Source: Sphaerisporangium sp040683095 (GTDB lineage Bacteria > Actinomycetota > Actinomycetes > Streptosporangiales > Streptosporangiaceae). From it: a stretch of 64,000 bases of DNA. Below, piece by piece: positions 26,968 to 35,316 of this stretch. Where the stretch lies: positions 12,505 to 76,504 of the forward strand of contig NZ_JBFBCI010000045.1 in assembly GCF_040683095.1 (NCBI RefSeq). The letters run 5' to 3'. Below the pieces are notes generated by a model. That model saw only the letters and a program-made list of their open reading frames with translations. It was not told the DNA's origin and did not search any database. Position 1 is the first letter of the stretch. Every line of letters begins with the position of its first letter. The translations under genes and the position numbers were made by a program.

Positions 26968-27600
26968 TCACTCCGGCGCGGTCGAGACGATCACCGCCGC
27001 CGGGCGGAGCTGCCGCTCGCCCTCCCCGTAGCCGGGGCGCACGGTCTCCATGACCGTCCCCGGGGGCAGCTCGTCGTTCTCGACCGTGCCCATGGCCTCG
27101 TGGAAGGCCGGGTCGAACGGCACCCCGACCTCGTCGTGACGCCGGAACCCGAGCCGGGCGAGGAGCCCGACGGCCTGGTCCCGCACCGCGCGCACGCCCT
27201 CGATGACGGCGGCGTTCACCAGGCGCGACTCCCCTGTGCCCCCCGTATCGCCCGCGTGCCGGAGAGCGAGGTCCAGGTTGTCGACGATCTGCAGCCAGTC
27301 CCGGGTGACGCGGTCGCGCTCGTCGATGCGGATGCGCTCGGCGTCCCTGGCGATGCGCTTGCGGAAGTTGTCCAGCTCGGCGGCGGACCTCAGCCAGCGG
27401 TCCTCCAGCTCGGCGAGCTTCGCCTCCATGTCCTCGACCGGCGACCCCACGGAGTTCTCGGAGGTCTCAGGGGGCTCGGTCTCGGAGGTCCGCGAGGTCC
27501 CGGCGCCGGACCCCGGCGGCTCCGGGGGCTCGACGGGCCCAGCGGGCTCGGCGGGTCCGGCCCGTGTCGCCCTGGGCGCCTCGTCGTGTTGATCAGCCAT
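26968..27600 (-). CDS. grpE: GrpE nucleotide exchange factor
   Basis: The ATG at 27598-27600 (MADQHDEAPRATRAG) gives 210 aa. A disordered Pro/Glu/Thr-rich N-terminal 70 residues precede the long coiled coil (MEAKLAELEDRWLRSAAELD, NFRKRIARD) and the C-terminal beta-wing with the family motif (EVGVPFDPAFHEAMGTVEND). It releases ADP from DnaK. It sits between dnaK (102 bp upstream) and the J-protein (10 bp downstream). Confidence 0.95.
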   Translation of the reverse strand: MADQHDEAPRATRAGPAEPAGPVEPPEPPGSGAGTSRTSETEPPETSENSVGSPVEDMEAKLAELEDRWLRSAAELDNFRKRIARDAERIRIDERDRVTRDWLQIVDNLDLALRHAGDTGGTGESRLVNAAVIEGVRAVRDQAVGLLARLGFRRHDEVGVPFDPAFHEAMGTVENDELPPGTVMETVRPGYGEGERQLRPAAVIVSTAPE

Positions 27601-27702
27601 GTCAGCCCACGCCCGTCCAGTCGATGCGTGCCGGCGGCGCGACCCCTGCCTACGCACGCCCGATATTTGCTGATATAAGCCCTATGTCCGTTCAGCGGGC
27701 CC

Positions 27703-29592
27703 TCAATCGGATGTCGTGAACTCCGCGTCGATGACGTCGTCCTGCCCGCCGCCGGTCCCGCCCTGCCGCCGGCCCCCCGCGCCCGCGGTCTCGCCCCGCG
27801 GCGACACGGCGCTCAGCGAGTGGTAGATCTGCTGGAGCTCGGAGCTCAGGTCGCGCAGCCGCTGGGTCGGGGCCTCCTCCTTGATGGCCTGCCGCGCGTC
27901 GGCGACGAGCTGCTCGGCGCGGGCCTTCTCGTGCACGGGCACCGCGTCCCCCAGCTCGGTGAGCCTGCGCTCCACCTGGTAGGCCACCGAGTCCAGCTCG
28001 TTCCTCGCGTCGATCGCCTCGCGGTGCCGCTGATCCTCGCTGCGGTGCTCCTCCGCGTCGCGCACCATACGGTCGATCTCGCTCTTGTCCAGGTTGGAGC
28101 TCTCGCTGATGGTGATCCGCTGCTCGCCGCCGGTGTCCTTGTCCTTGGCGGTGACGTTGAGGATGCCGTTGGCGTCCACGTCGAAGGTGACCTCGACCTG
28201 CGGCACGCCCCGCGGCGCGGGCCGGATGTTCTCCAGCCGGAACCGCCCGAGCGCCCGGTTGTCGGCCGCCCGCCCCCGCTCGCCCTGCAGGACGACCACG
28301 TCCACGGCGCTCTGGTCGTCCTCGGCCGTGCTGAAGGTCTCGGTGCGGCGGGCCGGGATGGTGGTGTTGCGCTCCAGGACCTTGGTCATCACGCCGCCGA
28401 GCGTCTCGATGCCGAGCGACAGGGGCGTGACGTCGAGCAGCAGGACGTCCTTGACCTCGCCCTTGAGGACCCCGGCCTGGGTCGCGGCGCCGTCCGCCAC
28501 GACCTCGTCCGGGTTGACGGTCATGTTCGGTTCCTTGCCGCCGGTGAGGCGGCGCACGATGTTCTGCACGGCCGGCATGCGGGTGGAGCCGCCGACCAGG
28601 ATGATCTCGTCGAGGTCGTCGGCCGTCAGCTTGGCGTCCTCCATGGCCTGCTTCACCGGGCCCATGGTGCGTTCCACCAGATCGCGGGTGATCTCCTCGA
28701 ACGTCGAGCGCATCAGGGTGGTGTTGAGGTGCTTCGGCCCGTTCGCGTCCGCCGTGATGAACGGCAGGCCGACCGTCGTCTGGGTCACCGACGACAGCTC
28801 CACCTTGGCCTTCTCGGCCGCCTCGAACAGCCGCTGGAGCGCCTGCGGGTCCCGGCGCAGGTCGATGCCCTCCTGGCGCTGGAACTCGTCGGCGAGGTGG
28901 TCCACAATGCGCCGGTCGAAGTCGTCGCCGCCGAGGTGGGTGTCGCCCGCGGTGGCCCGTACCTCGATCACGCCTTCCCCGATGTCGAGGACGCTGACGT
29001 CGAACGTCCCGCCGCCGAGGTCGAAGACCAGGACGGTCTCGCTGCCCTTCTTGTCCAGGCCGTAGGCGAGCGCCGCCGCCGTCGGCTCGTTGATGATCCG
29101 CATGACCTCCAGGCCGGCGATCTTCCCCGCGTCGCGGGTGGCGTGCCGCTGGGCGTCGTTGAAGTAGGCGGGGACGGTGATGACGGCCTCGGTGATCTTC
29201 TCGCCGAGGAACTTGGAGGCGTCCTGGACGAGCTTGCGCAGGATCAGCGCCGAGATCTCCTCCGGCGCGTACGGCTTGTCCCTGACCTTGAACCGGACGG
29301 CCCCCTCGGGCCCGGGCACCACGTCGAACGACACGGCGTTGATCTCGCTCTGCACCTCGTCGTAGCGGCGTCCGATGAAGCGCTTGACCGAGTAGATCGT
29401 GCCCTTGGGGTTGAGGATGGCCTGGCGGCGGGCGAGCTGGCCCACCAGGCGCTCGCCGGTTTCGGTGAAGGCCACCACCGACGGCGTGGTCCGCTGGCCC
29501 TCCGCGTTGGGTATGACGGCCGGCTGCCCGTCCTCCGTCGTCGCGATGACGGAGTTGGTCGTACCGAGATCGATTCCGACTGCCTTGGCCAT
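27703..29592 (-). CDS. dnaK: DnaK chaperone (Hsp70), probable second copy
   Basis: The ATG at 29590-29592 (MAKAVGIDLGTTNSV) follows GGGGAGGG; the product is 629 aa. Nucleotide-binding domain signatures: GIDLGTTNS at 6-14, VFDLGGGTFDVSVL, ILVGGSTRMP. The substrate domain (VLLLDVTPLSLGIETLGG) and helical lid follow, ending ...DVIDAEFTTSD, close to the usual EEVVDAEVVDE-like tail. First gene of a cluster that adds grpE, a J-protein, a CbpM-like protein, clpB and two clpP. No clear HAIR element (CTTGAGT-N7-ACTCAAG) is present upstream, so HspR control is not supported by the sequence. Confidence 0.95.
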   Translation of the reverse strand: MAKAVGIDLGTTNSVIATTEDGQPAVIPNAEGQRTTPSVVAFTETGERLVGQLARRQAILNPKGTIYSVKRFIGRRYDEVQSEINAVSFDVVPGPEGAVRFKVRDKPYAPEEISALILRKLVQDASKFLGEKITEAVITVPAYFNDAQRHATRDAGKIAGLEVMRIINEPTAAALAYGLDKKGSETVLVFDLGGGTFDVSVLDIGEGVIEVRATAGDTHLGGDDFDRRIVDHLADEFQRQEGIDLRRDPQALQRLFEAAEKAKVELSSVTQTTVGLPFITADANGPKHLNTTLMRSTFEEITRDLVERTMGPVKQAMEDAKLTADDLDEIILVGGSTRMPAVQNIVRRLTGGKEPNMTVNPDEVVADGAATQAGVLKGEVKDVLLLDVTPLSLGIETLGGVMTKVLERNTTIPARRTETFSTAEDDQSAVDVVVLQGERGRAADNRALGRFRLENIRPAPRGVPQVEVTFDVDANGILNVTAKDKDTGGEQRITISESSNLDKSEIDRMVRDAEEHRSEDQRHREAIDARNELDSVAYQVERRLTELGDAVPVHEKARAEQLVADARQAIKEEAPTQRLRDLSSELQQIYHSLSAVSPRGETAGAGGRRQGGTGGGQDDVIDAEFTTSD

Positions 29593-29823
29593 TGCGCCCT
29601 CCCCATATGGCTCCCGCTGGCTTCCGCGACTTCCCCGGTCCCGTGACCCCCCGGTCGCGTGCACGCTGACGCGGCGGGGCCGCCCCGCGCGACCCCACGA
29701 ACGCCCACATACGACATTGGTCGGCGAAACGACCGGGCACATCCTTCAACCTGGTAGGAAAGCCCAGCTCAGCCCATGTGTACGGTGGAGGAAAACGGAC
29801 GGACCCCGCGAGCGGGGGGAGGC
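29593..29823. promoter_or_regulatory. Divergent control region between dnaK and the LuxR regulator
   Basis: This 231-bp stretch must hold the dnaK and luxR-type promoters. I see no HAIR, CIRCE or ROSE-like element. GGAGGGCGCA before dnaK is its ribosome site. Confidence 0.5.
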
Positions 29824-32154
29824 ATGCGCGGACGCGATTCACGACCGCCTGGGCCCGAATGGCACACCGTCACCCGGCTGCTGACGGCGGCCCGGACGGG
29901 CAAGGGCGGCACGCTTCTGGTCGAGGGCGGGCCGGGAACGGGCAAGAGCGCCCTGCTCGCCGAGGCGGCCGCGCGGGCGTCCCGGGAGGGTTTCCTGGCG
30001 ATCAGCGGCGGGGCCGAGCGGCTCGGCGAGTTCGTCCCTCTGGCGCCACTGCTCCGGGCCCTGGACGAGCCACCCGTCGGCGAGTTCCTCGACGACGAGG
30101 CGCCGGGCGACTGGCGCGACCCCCGGCTCCACCTGCTGGAACGGCTGCGGACGCGGCTGGAGAAGGCCGCGTCCACCCGGCCGGTGCTCGTCTGCCTGGA
30201 CGACCTGCAGTGGGCAGGCCACGACACGCTCGCGGCGCTGCGGACGCTCCACTGGGAGCTGGCGCACGCGCCCTTGGTGTGGCTGCTCGCCCGGCGCACG
30301 GGCATCGCCGAGACCCCCGGCCCGCGGCCGGACGAGGACGCGCGGCGCCTGTTCGACGTGCTGGAACGGGACGGGGCGGCGCGCGCCGCGCTGGGGCCGC
30401 TGGACGAGGAGGCGGTGGCCGCGCTGACGTCCGACCTGCTCGGCGCGGCGCCGGACCCGGACGTGCTCGCGCTCGCCGCGAGCGCCGGGGGCAACCCGCA
30501 CCTGCTCACCGAACTGCTGACCGGCCTGCGCGAGGAGGGCGCCGTCGAGGTCGCGTGCGGGCGCGCCCGGCTGCTGTCCGACCGGCCGCCCGAGCGGGTC
30601 CTCGCCGTCGCGCGCGCGATGCTCGACGGTCTCGGCCGCGAGACCCGGCTGCTCGTCGAGACGGCGGCCGTCCTCGGCCGCACGTTCCGCGCCGAGGACG
30701 CGGCCGAGCTGGCGGGGACGGACGCGGCGACGCTGCTGCCCGCGTTCGAGGAGGCGCTGGACGCGGGCGTCCTCACGGCCGCCGGCGACGAGCTGGAGTT
30801 CCGGCACGAGCTGATGTGGCGGGCGGTCGCCGAGGGGCTGCCCGCGCCTGTGCGCAACGCGCTGCGCCACCAGGCCGGGAGGGTCCTGCTCGGCCGGGGC
30901 GGCCCGGCGGTGTGGGCGGCCGGGGACGGGCGCGGCGAGGGCGTGGTCGCCGGGGCCATGGTGGTGCTGGCCGTGATCCGGTGGGAGTCGGGCCGTCTCG
31001 CCGAGGGGCTCCGGCTGGCCAGGGAGGCCGTGCGGCGGGCGGACAGGGGCCCGGCGCCCCGGACGCATCCGCGCCTGGCCCTGGCCTCGATGCTGGCCGA
31101 CTCGCGCCTGCCCGACGAGGCGCGGGCGGTGGTCGAGGAGGCCGGCCGGGAGGCCGACGCGCTGGGACAGGTCGCGTGGGCGGCGGGTCCGGCCGCCGTA
31201 CGGGCGCGCGTGGAGCTGGTCGCGGGCCGGTTGGACGGGGCCGCCGCGCAGGCCCGGGCCGCCCTCGACCTCGCCGACGGCCTCGGCAGGCGCCTGTTCG
31301 GCCCGCTCGCCGAATCCGTGCTCGCCACCGTGGCGCTGCGCCGGGGCGACGTGAGCGGGGCCTGCCGGCACGCCGAGGCGTCGCGGGAGCCGCCGGGCTC
31401 CGGGACGGTCACGCCCGCGTGGTGCGCGATCGTCGCCGCCCAGGCCACCGAGGCGCGTGACGGCCCGGTGGAGGCGGCCAAGCTCGTGGCGCACCTCTAC
31501 TCCGGTGCCCGGGAGGCGCGCAGAGTGCTGGCCGGCGAGCCCGACGCCGCGTCCTGGCTGGTCAGGCTGGCCCTCGCCGCCGGGGACCGCGCGGGCGCCG
31601 AGGTGGTGACGGCCGCGTCCGAGAACCTCGCGGCCCGCAACCCCGGGTTCGCCGCCGCCGGCGCCGCGGCCCTGCACGCCCGCGGGCTGCTCGACCGCGA
31701 CGCGGAGGCGCTACGGGCCGCCTGCGAGAGCGGCGGCGACCCGTGGGCGCGGGCGTCGGCGGCCGAGGACCTCGGGGTGGAGCTCGCCGGCCGGGACGAC
31801 CGTCCGGGGGCCGTGCGCGCGCTGGAACGGGCGCTCGCCCGCTACGAGGAGGCCGAGGCGGTCAGGGACGCGGCGCGCGTGCGCCGCGGGCTGCGCGAGA
31901 TGGGGGTGCGCCACCGGCACTGGGCGACCGCCGACCGGCCGGTGTCCGGCTGGGCGAGCCTGACCGACACCGAGCGCACGGTCGCGCTGCTGGTCACCGA
32001 GGGGTGGACGAACCGGCAGGTGGCCGACCAGATGTTCATCAGTGTGCACACTGTGGCGTTCCATCTGCGCCAGATCTTCCGCAAGCTGGGCGTCGGCTCC
32101 CGGGTCGAGCTGACCCGCCTGGCCCTGGAAGAGGGGCGCACCCTCGAACGCTAG
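29824..32154 (+). CDS. Large LuxR-family ATPase regulator (LAL type)
   Basis: The ATG at 29824 (MRGRDSRPPG) follows a G-rich ribosome site; an upstream ATG at 29776 would add 16 residues. The protein is 776 aa. An N-terminal AAA ATPase has Walker A EGGPGTGKSALL and Walker B LVCLDDLQW. A long helical, TPR-like middle follows, then a C-terminal LuxR HTH in the last 65 residues (LTDTERTVALLVTEGWTNRQ, SVHTVAFHL). LAL regulators switch on target genes in an ATP-dependent way. It diverges from dnaK, so the chaperone cluster is a candidate target. It converges on the ATPase gene at 32179. Confidence 0.88.
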   Translation: MRGRDSRPPGPEWHTVTRLLTAARTGKGGTLLVEGGPGTGKSALLAEAAARASREGFLAISGGAERLGEFVPLAPLLRALDEPPVGEFLDDEAPGDWRDPRLHLLERLRTRLEKAASTRPVLVCLDDLQWAGHDTLAALRTLHWELAHAPLVWLLARRTGIAETPGPRPDEDARRLFDVLERDGAARAALGPLDEEAVAALTSDLLGAAPDPDVLALAASAGGNPHLLTELLTGLREEGAVEVACGRARLLSDRPPERVLAVARAMLDGLGRETRLLVETAAVLGRTFRAEDAAELAGTDAATLLPAFEEALDAGVLTAAGDELEFRHELMWRAVAEGLPAPVRNALRHQAGRVLLGRGGPAVWAAGDGRGEGVVAGAMVVLAVIRWESGRLAEGLRLAREAVRRADRGPAPRTHPRLALASMLADSRLPDEARAVVEEAGREADALGQVAWAAGPAAVRARVELVAGRLDGAAAQARAALDLADGLGRRLFGPLAESVLATVALRRGDVSGACRHAEASREPPGSGTVTPAWCAIVAAQATEARDGPVEAAKLVAHLYSGAREARRVLAGEPDAASWLVRLALAAGDRAGAEVVTAASENLAARNPGFAAAGAAALHARGLLDRDAEALRAACESGGDPWARASAAEDLGVELAGRDDRPGAVRALERALARYEEAEAVRDAARVRRGLREMGVRHRHWATADRPVSGWASLTDTERTVALLVTEGWTNRQVADQMFISVHTVAFHLRQIFRKLGVGSRVELTRLALEEGRTLER

Positions 32155-32178
32155 GGGTCCGGCCGCGCGAGACCGGGG

Positions 32179-32676
32179 TCAGGCGGAGGCGCGGCGCTGG
32201 TGGAGGGTCGCGGGGGTGGTGAAGGCGGCCCAGACGAGCTTGCCCCGGCCGTCGAACAGGCGCCAGCCCCAGGAGCAGCTCAGGCTCTCGACCAGGCGCA
32301 GGCCGCGGCCGGTCTCGGCGAAGTAGTCGGCGTCGGTGACGACGGGCGGGCGGTCGGTGGGGTCGGCGACCACGCACACCAGGTGGGAGGCGTGGTGGAG
32401 CAGGCGGATGCGGGTCGGCTCGCCCGCGTGCCGGACCGCGTTGGTGACCAGCTCGGAGATGACCACGCGCGCGTCGTAGGACAGCTCCCCGAGACCCCAG
32501 TCGCTCAGCGTGGCGACGGTGAAGTCGCGCGCGGTCTTGATCGACGTGCCGGTGCGCCCCAGCCCGGAGAGCTCCGCGTCCACCGGCTCCCACAGGTTGT
32601 ACTCCATCGTCGGCAGGAGCCACCAGGGAGCCTCACCCCGTACCACGTTCTGCCGGCGTACCAGGTGTGCGGTCAT
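32179..32676 (-). CDS. ATP-binding protein, RsbW-like (HATPase_c_2)
   Basis: 165 aa. The GHKL boxes are clear: VISELVTNAVRHAG (N box), VADPTDRPP (G1) and GRGLRLVESLSCSWGW (G2). No anti-sigma partner or sigma factor lies next to it. It diverges from the XRE/DUF5753 regulator at 32940, 263 bp away. It repeats the arrangement at 1-1204 but is not a close copy (longer N-terminal tail). The partner and target are unknown. Confidence 0.88.
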   Translation of the reverse strand: MTAHLVRRQNVVRGEAPWWLLPTMEYNLWEPVDAELSGLGRTGTSIKTARDFTVATLSDWGLGELSYDARVVISELVTNAVRHAGEPTRIRLLHHASHLVCVVADPTDRPPVVTDADYFAETGRGLRLVESLSCSWGWRLFDGRGKLVWAAFTTPATLHQRRASA

Positions 32677-32939
32677 CGGGATCCTCGCTACGTTGGGCCG
32701 TTGGCGCGGTCGGGGGCATGACGTGGGAGGTCAATCTTTCTTCACTGGGCGTACGGGTGCAAGAGCAGATGCACGTGCAGATCGAATTTTCTCCAACAAA
32801 ATCCCGACAGCTACCCCTATGACGTGCACATAACGGCATCAGTGTGAGAAATGCCGCCATCACCCGCTGTGTACGTCGCTCGACGAGGGATGAGACACTG
32901 GCGCGTCAATCACTGATCCACGGCTCTCAGGGAGCTCCC

Positions 32940-33848
32940 ATGACGTCGGCGCCCGGTCCCGAACACCGGCCAGAGGACAACGATGTCCTCGCCTACTCAC
33001 GGGGCGGTCCCACCGTGCTCCGGATCCTCCTCGGCGCCCAGCTCCGCCGCCTGCGCACCGCCCGCGACATCAGCCGCGAGGAGGCGGGCCACGCCATCCG
33101 CGCCTCGCACGCCAAGATCAGCCGCCTTGAGCTCGGCAGGGTCGGGTTCAAGACCCGCGACGTCGCCGACCTGCTGACCCTCTACGGCGTGACCGACCCC
33201 GGCGAGCGGAGCACGTTCGTCGCCCTCGCCGCCCAGGCCAACGCCCCCGGCTGGTGGCACAAGTTCAGCGACCTGCTCCCCACGTGGTTCGAGCTGTACG
33301 TCGGGCTGGAGGAGGCCGCCTCCATCATCCGCACCTACGAGATCCAGTTCATCCCGGGCCTCGTCCAGACCGAGGACTACGCCCGCGAGATCATCAAGCT
33401 CGGCCACGCCAACGCGAGCGCCGAGGAGATCGACCGCCGCATCGCGCTGCGGATGACCCGGCAGGAGCGCATGACCGGCCCGGACGGGCCGCGGCTGTGG
33501 GCCCTGGTGGACGAGGCCGCGCTGCGCCGCCCGCTCGGCGGCCGCGCGATCATGCGCGCCCAGGTCGACCGGCTCCTGGAACTGATCGAGATCCCCACCG
33601 TCACCGTCCAGGTCATCCCGTTCGGTCACGGCGGGCACGCGGCGGCGGGCGGCCCGTTCACGATCCTGCGCTTCGCTGAGCCCGAGCTTCCCGACGTCGT
33701 CTACATGGAGCAGCTCACCAGCGCGCTCTACCTCGACAAGCGCGAGGAGACCGACCCCTACATGCGGGTGATGGACCGGCTGTGCGTCGAGGCCGCCACG
33801 GCGTCGGAGTCGCGGCGCTTCCTCACCACCCTGCGCGACGAGATCTAG
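32940..33848 (+). CDS. XRE-family regulator with DUF5753 domain
   Basis: The ATG at 32940 follows GGGAG by four bases; 302 aa. Helix-turn-helix at about 35-75 (ISREEAGHAIRASHAKISRL). The DUF5753 domain covers about 105-290 (GWWHKFSDLLPTWFELYVGL, QFIPGLVQTEDYAREII, VQVIPFGHGGHAAAGGPFTI). Members of this family act as pathway or development regulators in actinomycetes, typically beside an RsbW-like ATPase and sometimes a DUF397 small protein; no DUF397 gene is seen here. Confidence 0.92.
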   Translation: MTSAPGPEHRPEDNDVLAYSRGGPTVLRILLGAQLRRLRTARDISREEAGHAIRASHAKISRLELGRVGFKTRDVADLLTLYGVTDPGERSTFVALAAQANAPGWWHKFSDLLPTWFELYVGLEEAASIIRTYEIQFIPGLVQTEDYAREIIKLGHANASAEEIDRRIALRMTRQERMTGPDGPRLWALVDEAALRRPLGGRAIMRAQVDRLLELIEIPTVTVQVIPFGHGGHAAAGGPFTILRFAEPELPDVVYMEQLTSALYLDKREETDPYMRVMDRLCVEAATASESRRFLTTLRDEI

Positions 33849-33887
33849 CCGAGGTCCAGGCGGCCCCAAGAGCCCCGTGCCAGAGGG

Positions 33888-35165
33888 TCAGAGCTTCACC
33901 GGGAGGCGGGCGAGCCTCCAGGAACCGGGCATCGGCTGGCGCTCCAGGTCGGCGGGGTCGACGGCCAGCGACAGGTCGGGGAAGCGCCGCAGCAGGGCCT
34001 CGAACGCGACCTCCCCCTCCTGGCGCGCCAGCGCCGCGCCGAGGCAGTAGTGCAGCCCGTACCCGAAACCGACGTGGGTCTCCTTGCGCCCGGCATCCGG
34101 CTCGCGGGTGATGTCGAGGCGTTCGGGGTCGTCGAACGCGCGCGGGTCGTGGTTGGCTCCCACCAGGACGGCCATCACGGTCTCGCCCTTGCGCACCGGC
34201 ATGCCGCCGACCGTGAGGTCCTCGGTCGCGTACCGCATGCGGGTGGCCTGCACCGGGCCGCACCAGCGCATCAGCTCGTGGACGGCGCGCGGCGTCAGCG
34301 CCGGGTCGCTCCTGAGCAGGGCGAGCTGGCCGGGGTGGGTGAGCAGCGCGGCGGTGCCGTTGCCGATCAGGTGGGCGGTCGTCTCGTGCCCGGCCAGGAC
34401 CAGCGTGAGCACGAGCGTGACCATCTCGGTGTCGCTGAGCCGGTCGCCGTCCTCGTCGTGCGCGCGGATGAGCCCGGTCAGCAGGTCGCCGGTCGGCGCG
34501 GCGCGGCGGCGGTCGATCAGCTCGTGGATGTGCGCCACCATCTCGCGCAGGGCGTCTCCCATGCCGCCGTTCTCCAGCGTGACCAGCGCCTTGCCCCACG
34601 CCCGCCACCGCGGGCGGTCCTCCTCGGGGATGCCCACCAGCTCACAGATGACGGTGATGGGCAGCGGGTAGGCGAAGTGCTCGATCAGGTCGGCGACGCC
34701 GTCCTCGGCCGTGGCCGCCAGCCGGTCGAGCAGTTCCTCGGTGATCTGCTCCACGCGGGGCCGCAGCTCGGAGACCCGGCGGGCGGTGAACGCGCGCGAG
34801 ACGAGCCTGCGCAGGCGAATGTGGTCGGCGCCGTCGGCGTCCAGGACGCTTTCCAGGACGTACTCGGCCAGGTCGGCGGGGATGCCGCGGGCCCCGAGCT
34901 CCCGCCGGCGGATGTTCTCGACGTCCAGCCCCGGCACGCTGGCCGGGTTGTTCACGAACCGGTGGTCGCCGAGCACCATCTTGACGTCCTCGTACCGCGT
35001 GGCCAGCCACATCGGCGTGCCACGGCCGAAGAACGTGCCCCGGACCAGCGGCGCCTCCTCCCGCAGGCGCCCGTAGCCCGCGAAGGGATCTGCCATCAGG
35101 CCGGGATCCATGAGGTTGACCGTCACGGGGTCGCGGCCGGTGTCGTCGGCGGCGGGAGTGCCCAT
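33888..35165 (-). CDS. Cytochrome P450 (bacterial CYP105/107-like)
   Basis: 425 aa, soluble, of bacterial class I type that needs separate ferredoxin and reductase. The I-helix oxygen motif is AGHETT at 258-263, the ExxR pair is Glu297/Arg300 in HELMRW, and the heme-ligand loop is FGYGLHYCLGA with Cys374. No ferredoxin gene is nearby, so the redox partner is encoded elsewhere. It is transcribed alone; the next gene upstream on the same strand is the GcvT-fused flavoprotein, 151 bp away. The substrate is not predictable from sequence. Confidence 0.95.
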   Translation of the reverse strand: MGTPAADDTGRDPVTVNLMDPGLMADPFAGYGRLREEAPLVRGTFFGRGTPMWLATRYEDVKMVLGDHRFVNNPASVPGLDVENIRRRELGARGIPADLAEYVLESVLDADGADHIRLRRLVSRAFTARRVSELRPRVEQITEELLDRLAATAEDGVADLIEHFAYPLPITVICELVGIPEEDRPRWRAWGKALVTLENGGMGDALREMVAHIHELIDRRRAAPTGDLLTGLIRAHDEDGDRLSDTEMVTLVLTLVLAGHETTAHLIGNGTAALLTHPGQLALLRSDPALTPRAVHELMRWCGPVQATRMRYATEDLTVGGMPVRKGETVMAVLVGANHDPRAFDDPERLDITREPDAGRKETHVGFGYGLHYCLGAALARQEGEVAFEALLRRFPDLSLAVDPADLERQPMPGSWRLARLPVKL

Positions 35166-35316
35166 GCTCGCCCTCCTGTGCTGAGGTTTCGCCTGGTCGG
35201 TTCGCCTCGTTCCGGCTCGGCGGGCGGCGGCCCGCGCGGGCGGAGCGCCGGGTGACGAGGGCCCATAGGTTGTGTGTATTCACGCCACGGGCCCGCCTCA
35301 ACCCTGTCCGGCGCCG

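Noticed and set aside
29593..29775. HAIR or CIRCE element before dnaK
   Set aside because: No CTTGAGT-N7-ACTCAAG or CIRCE palindrome could be found on either strand.
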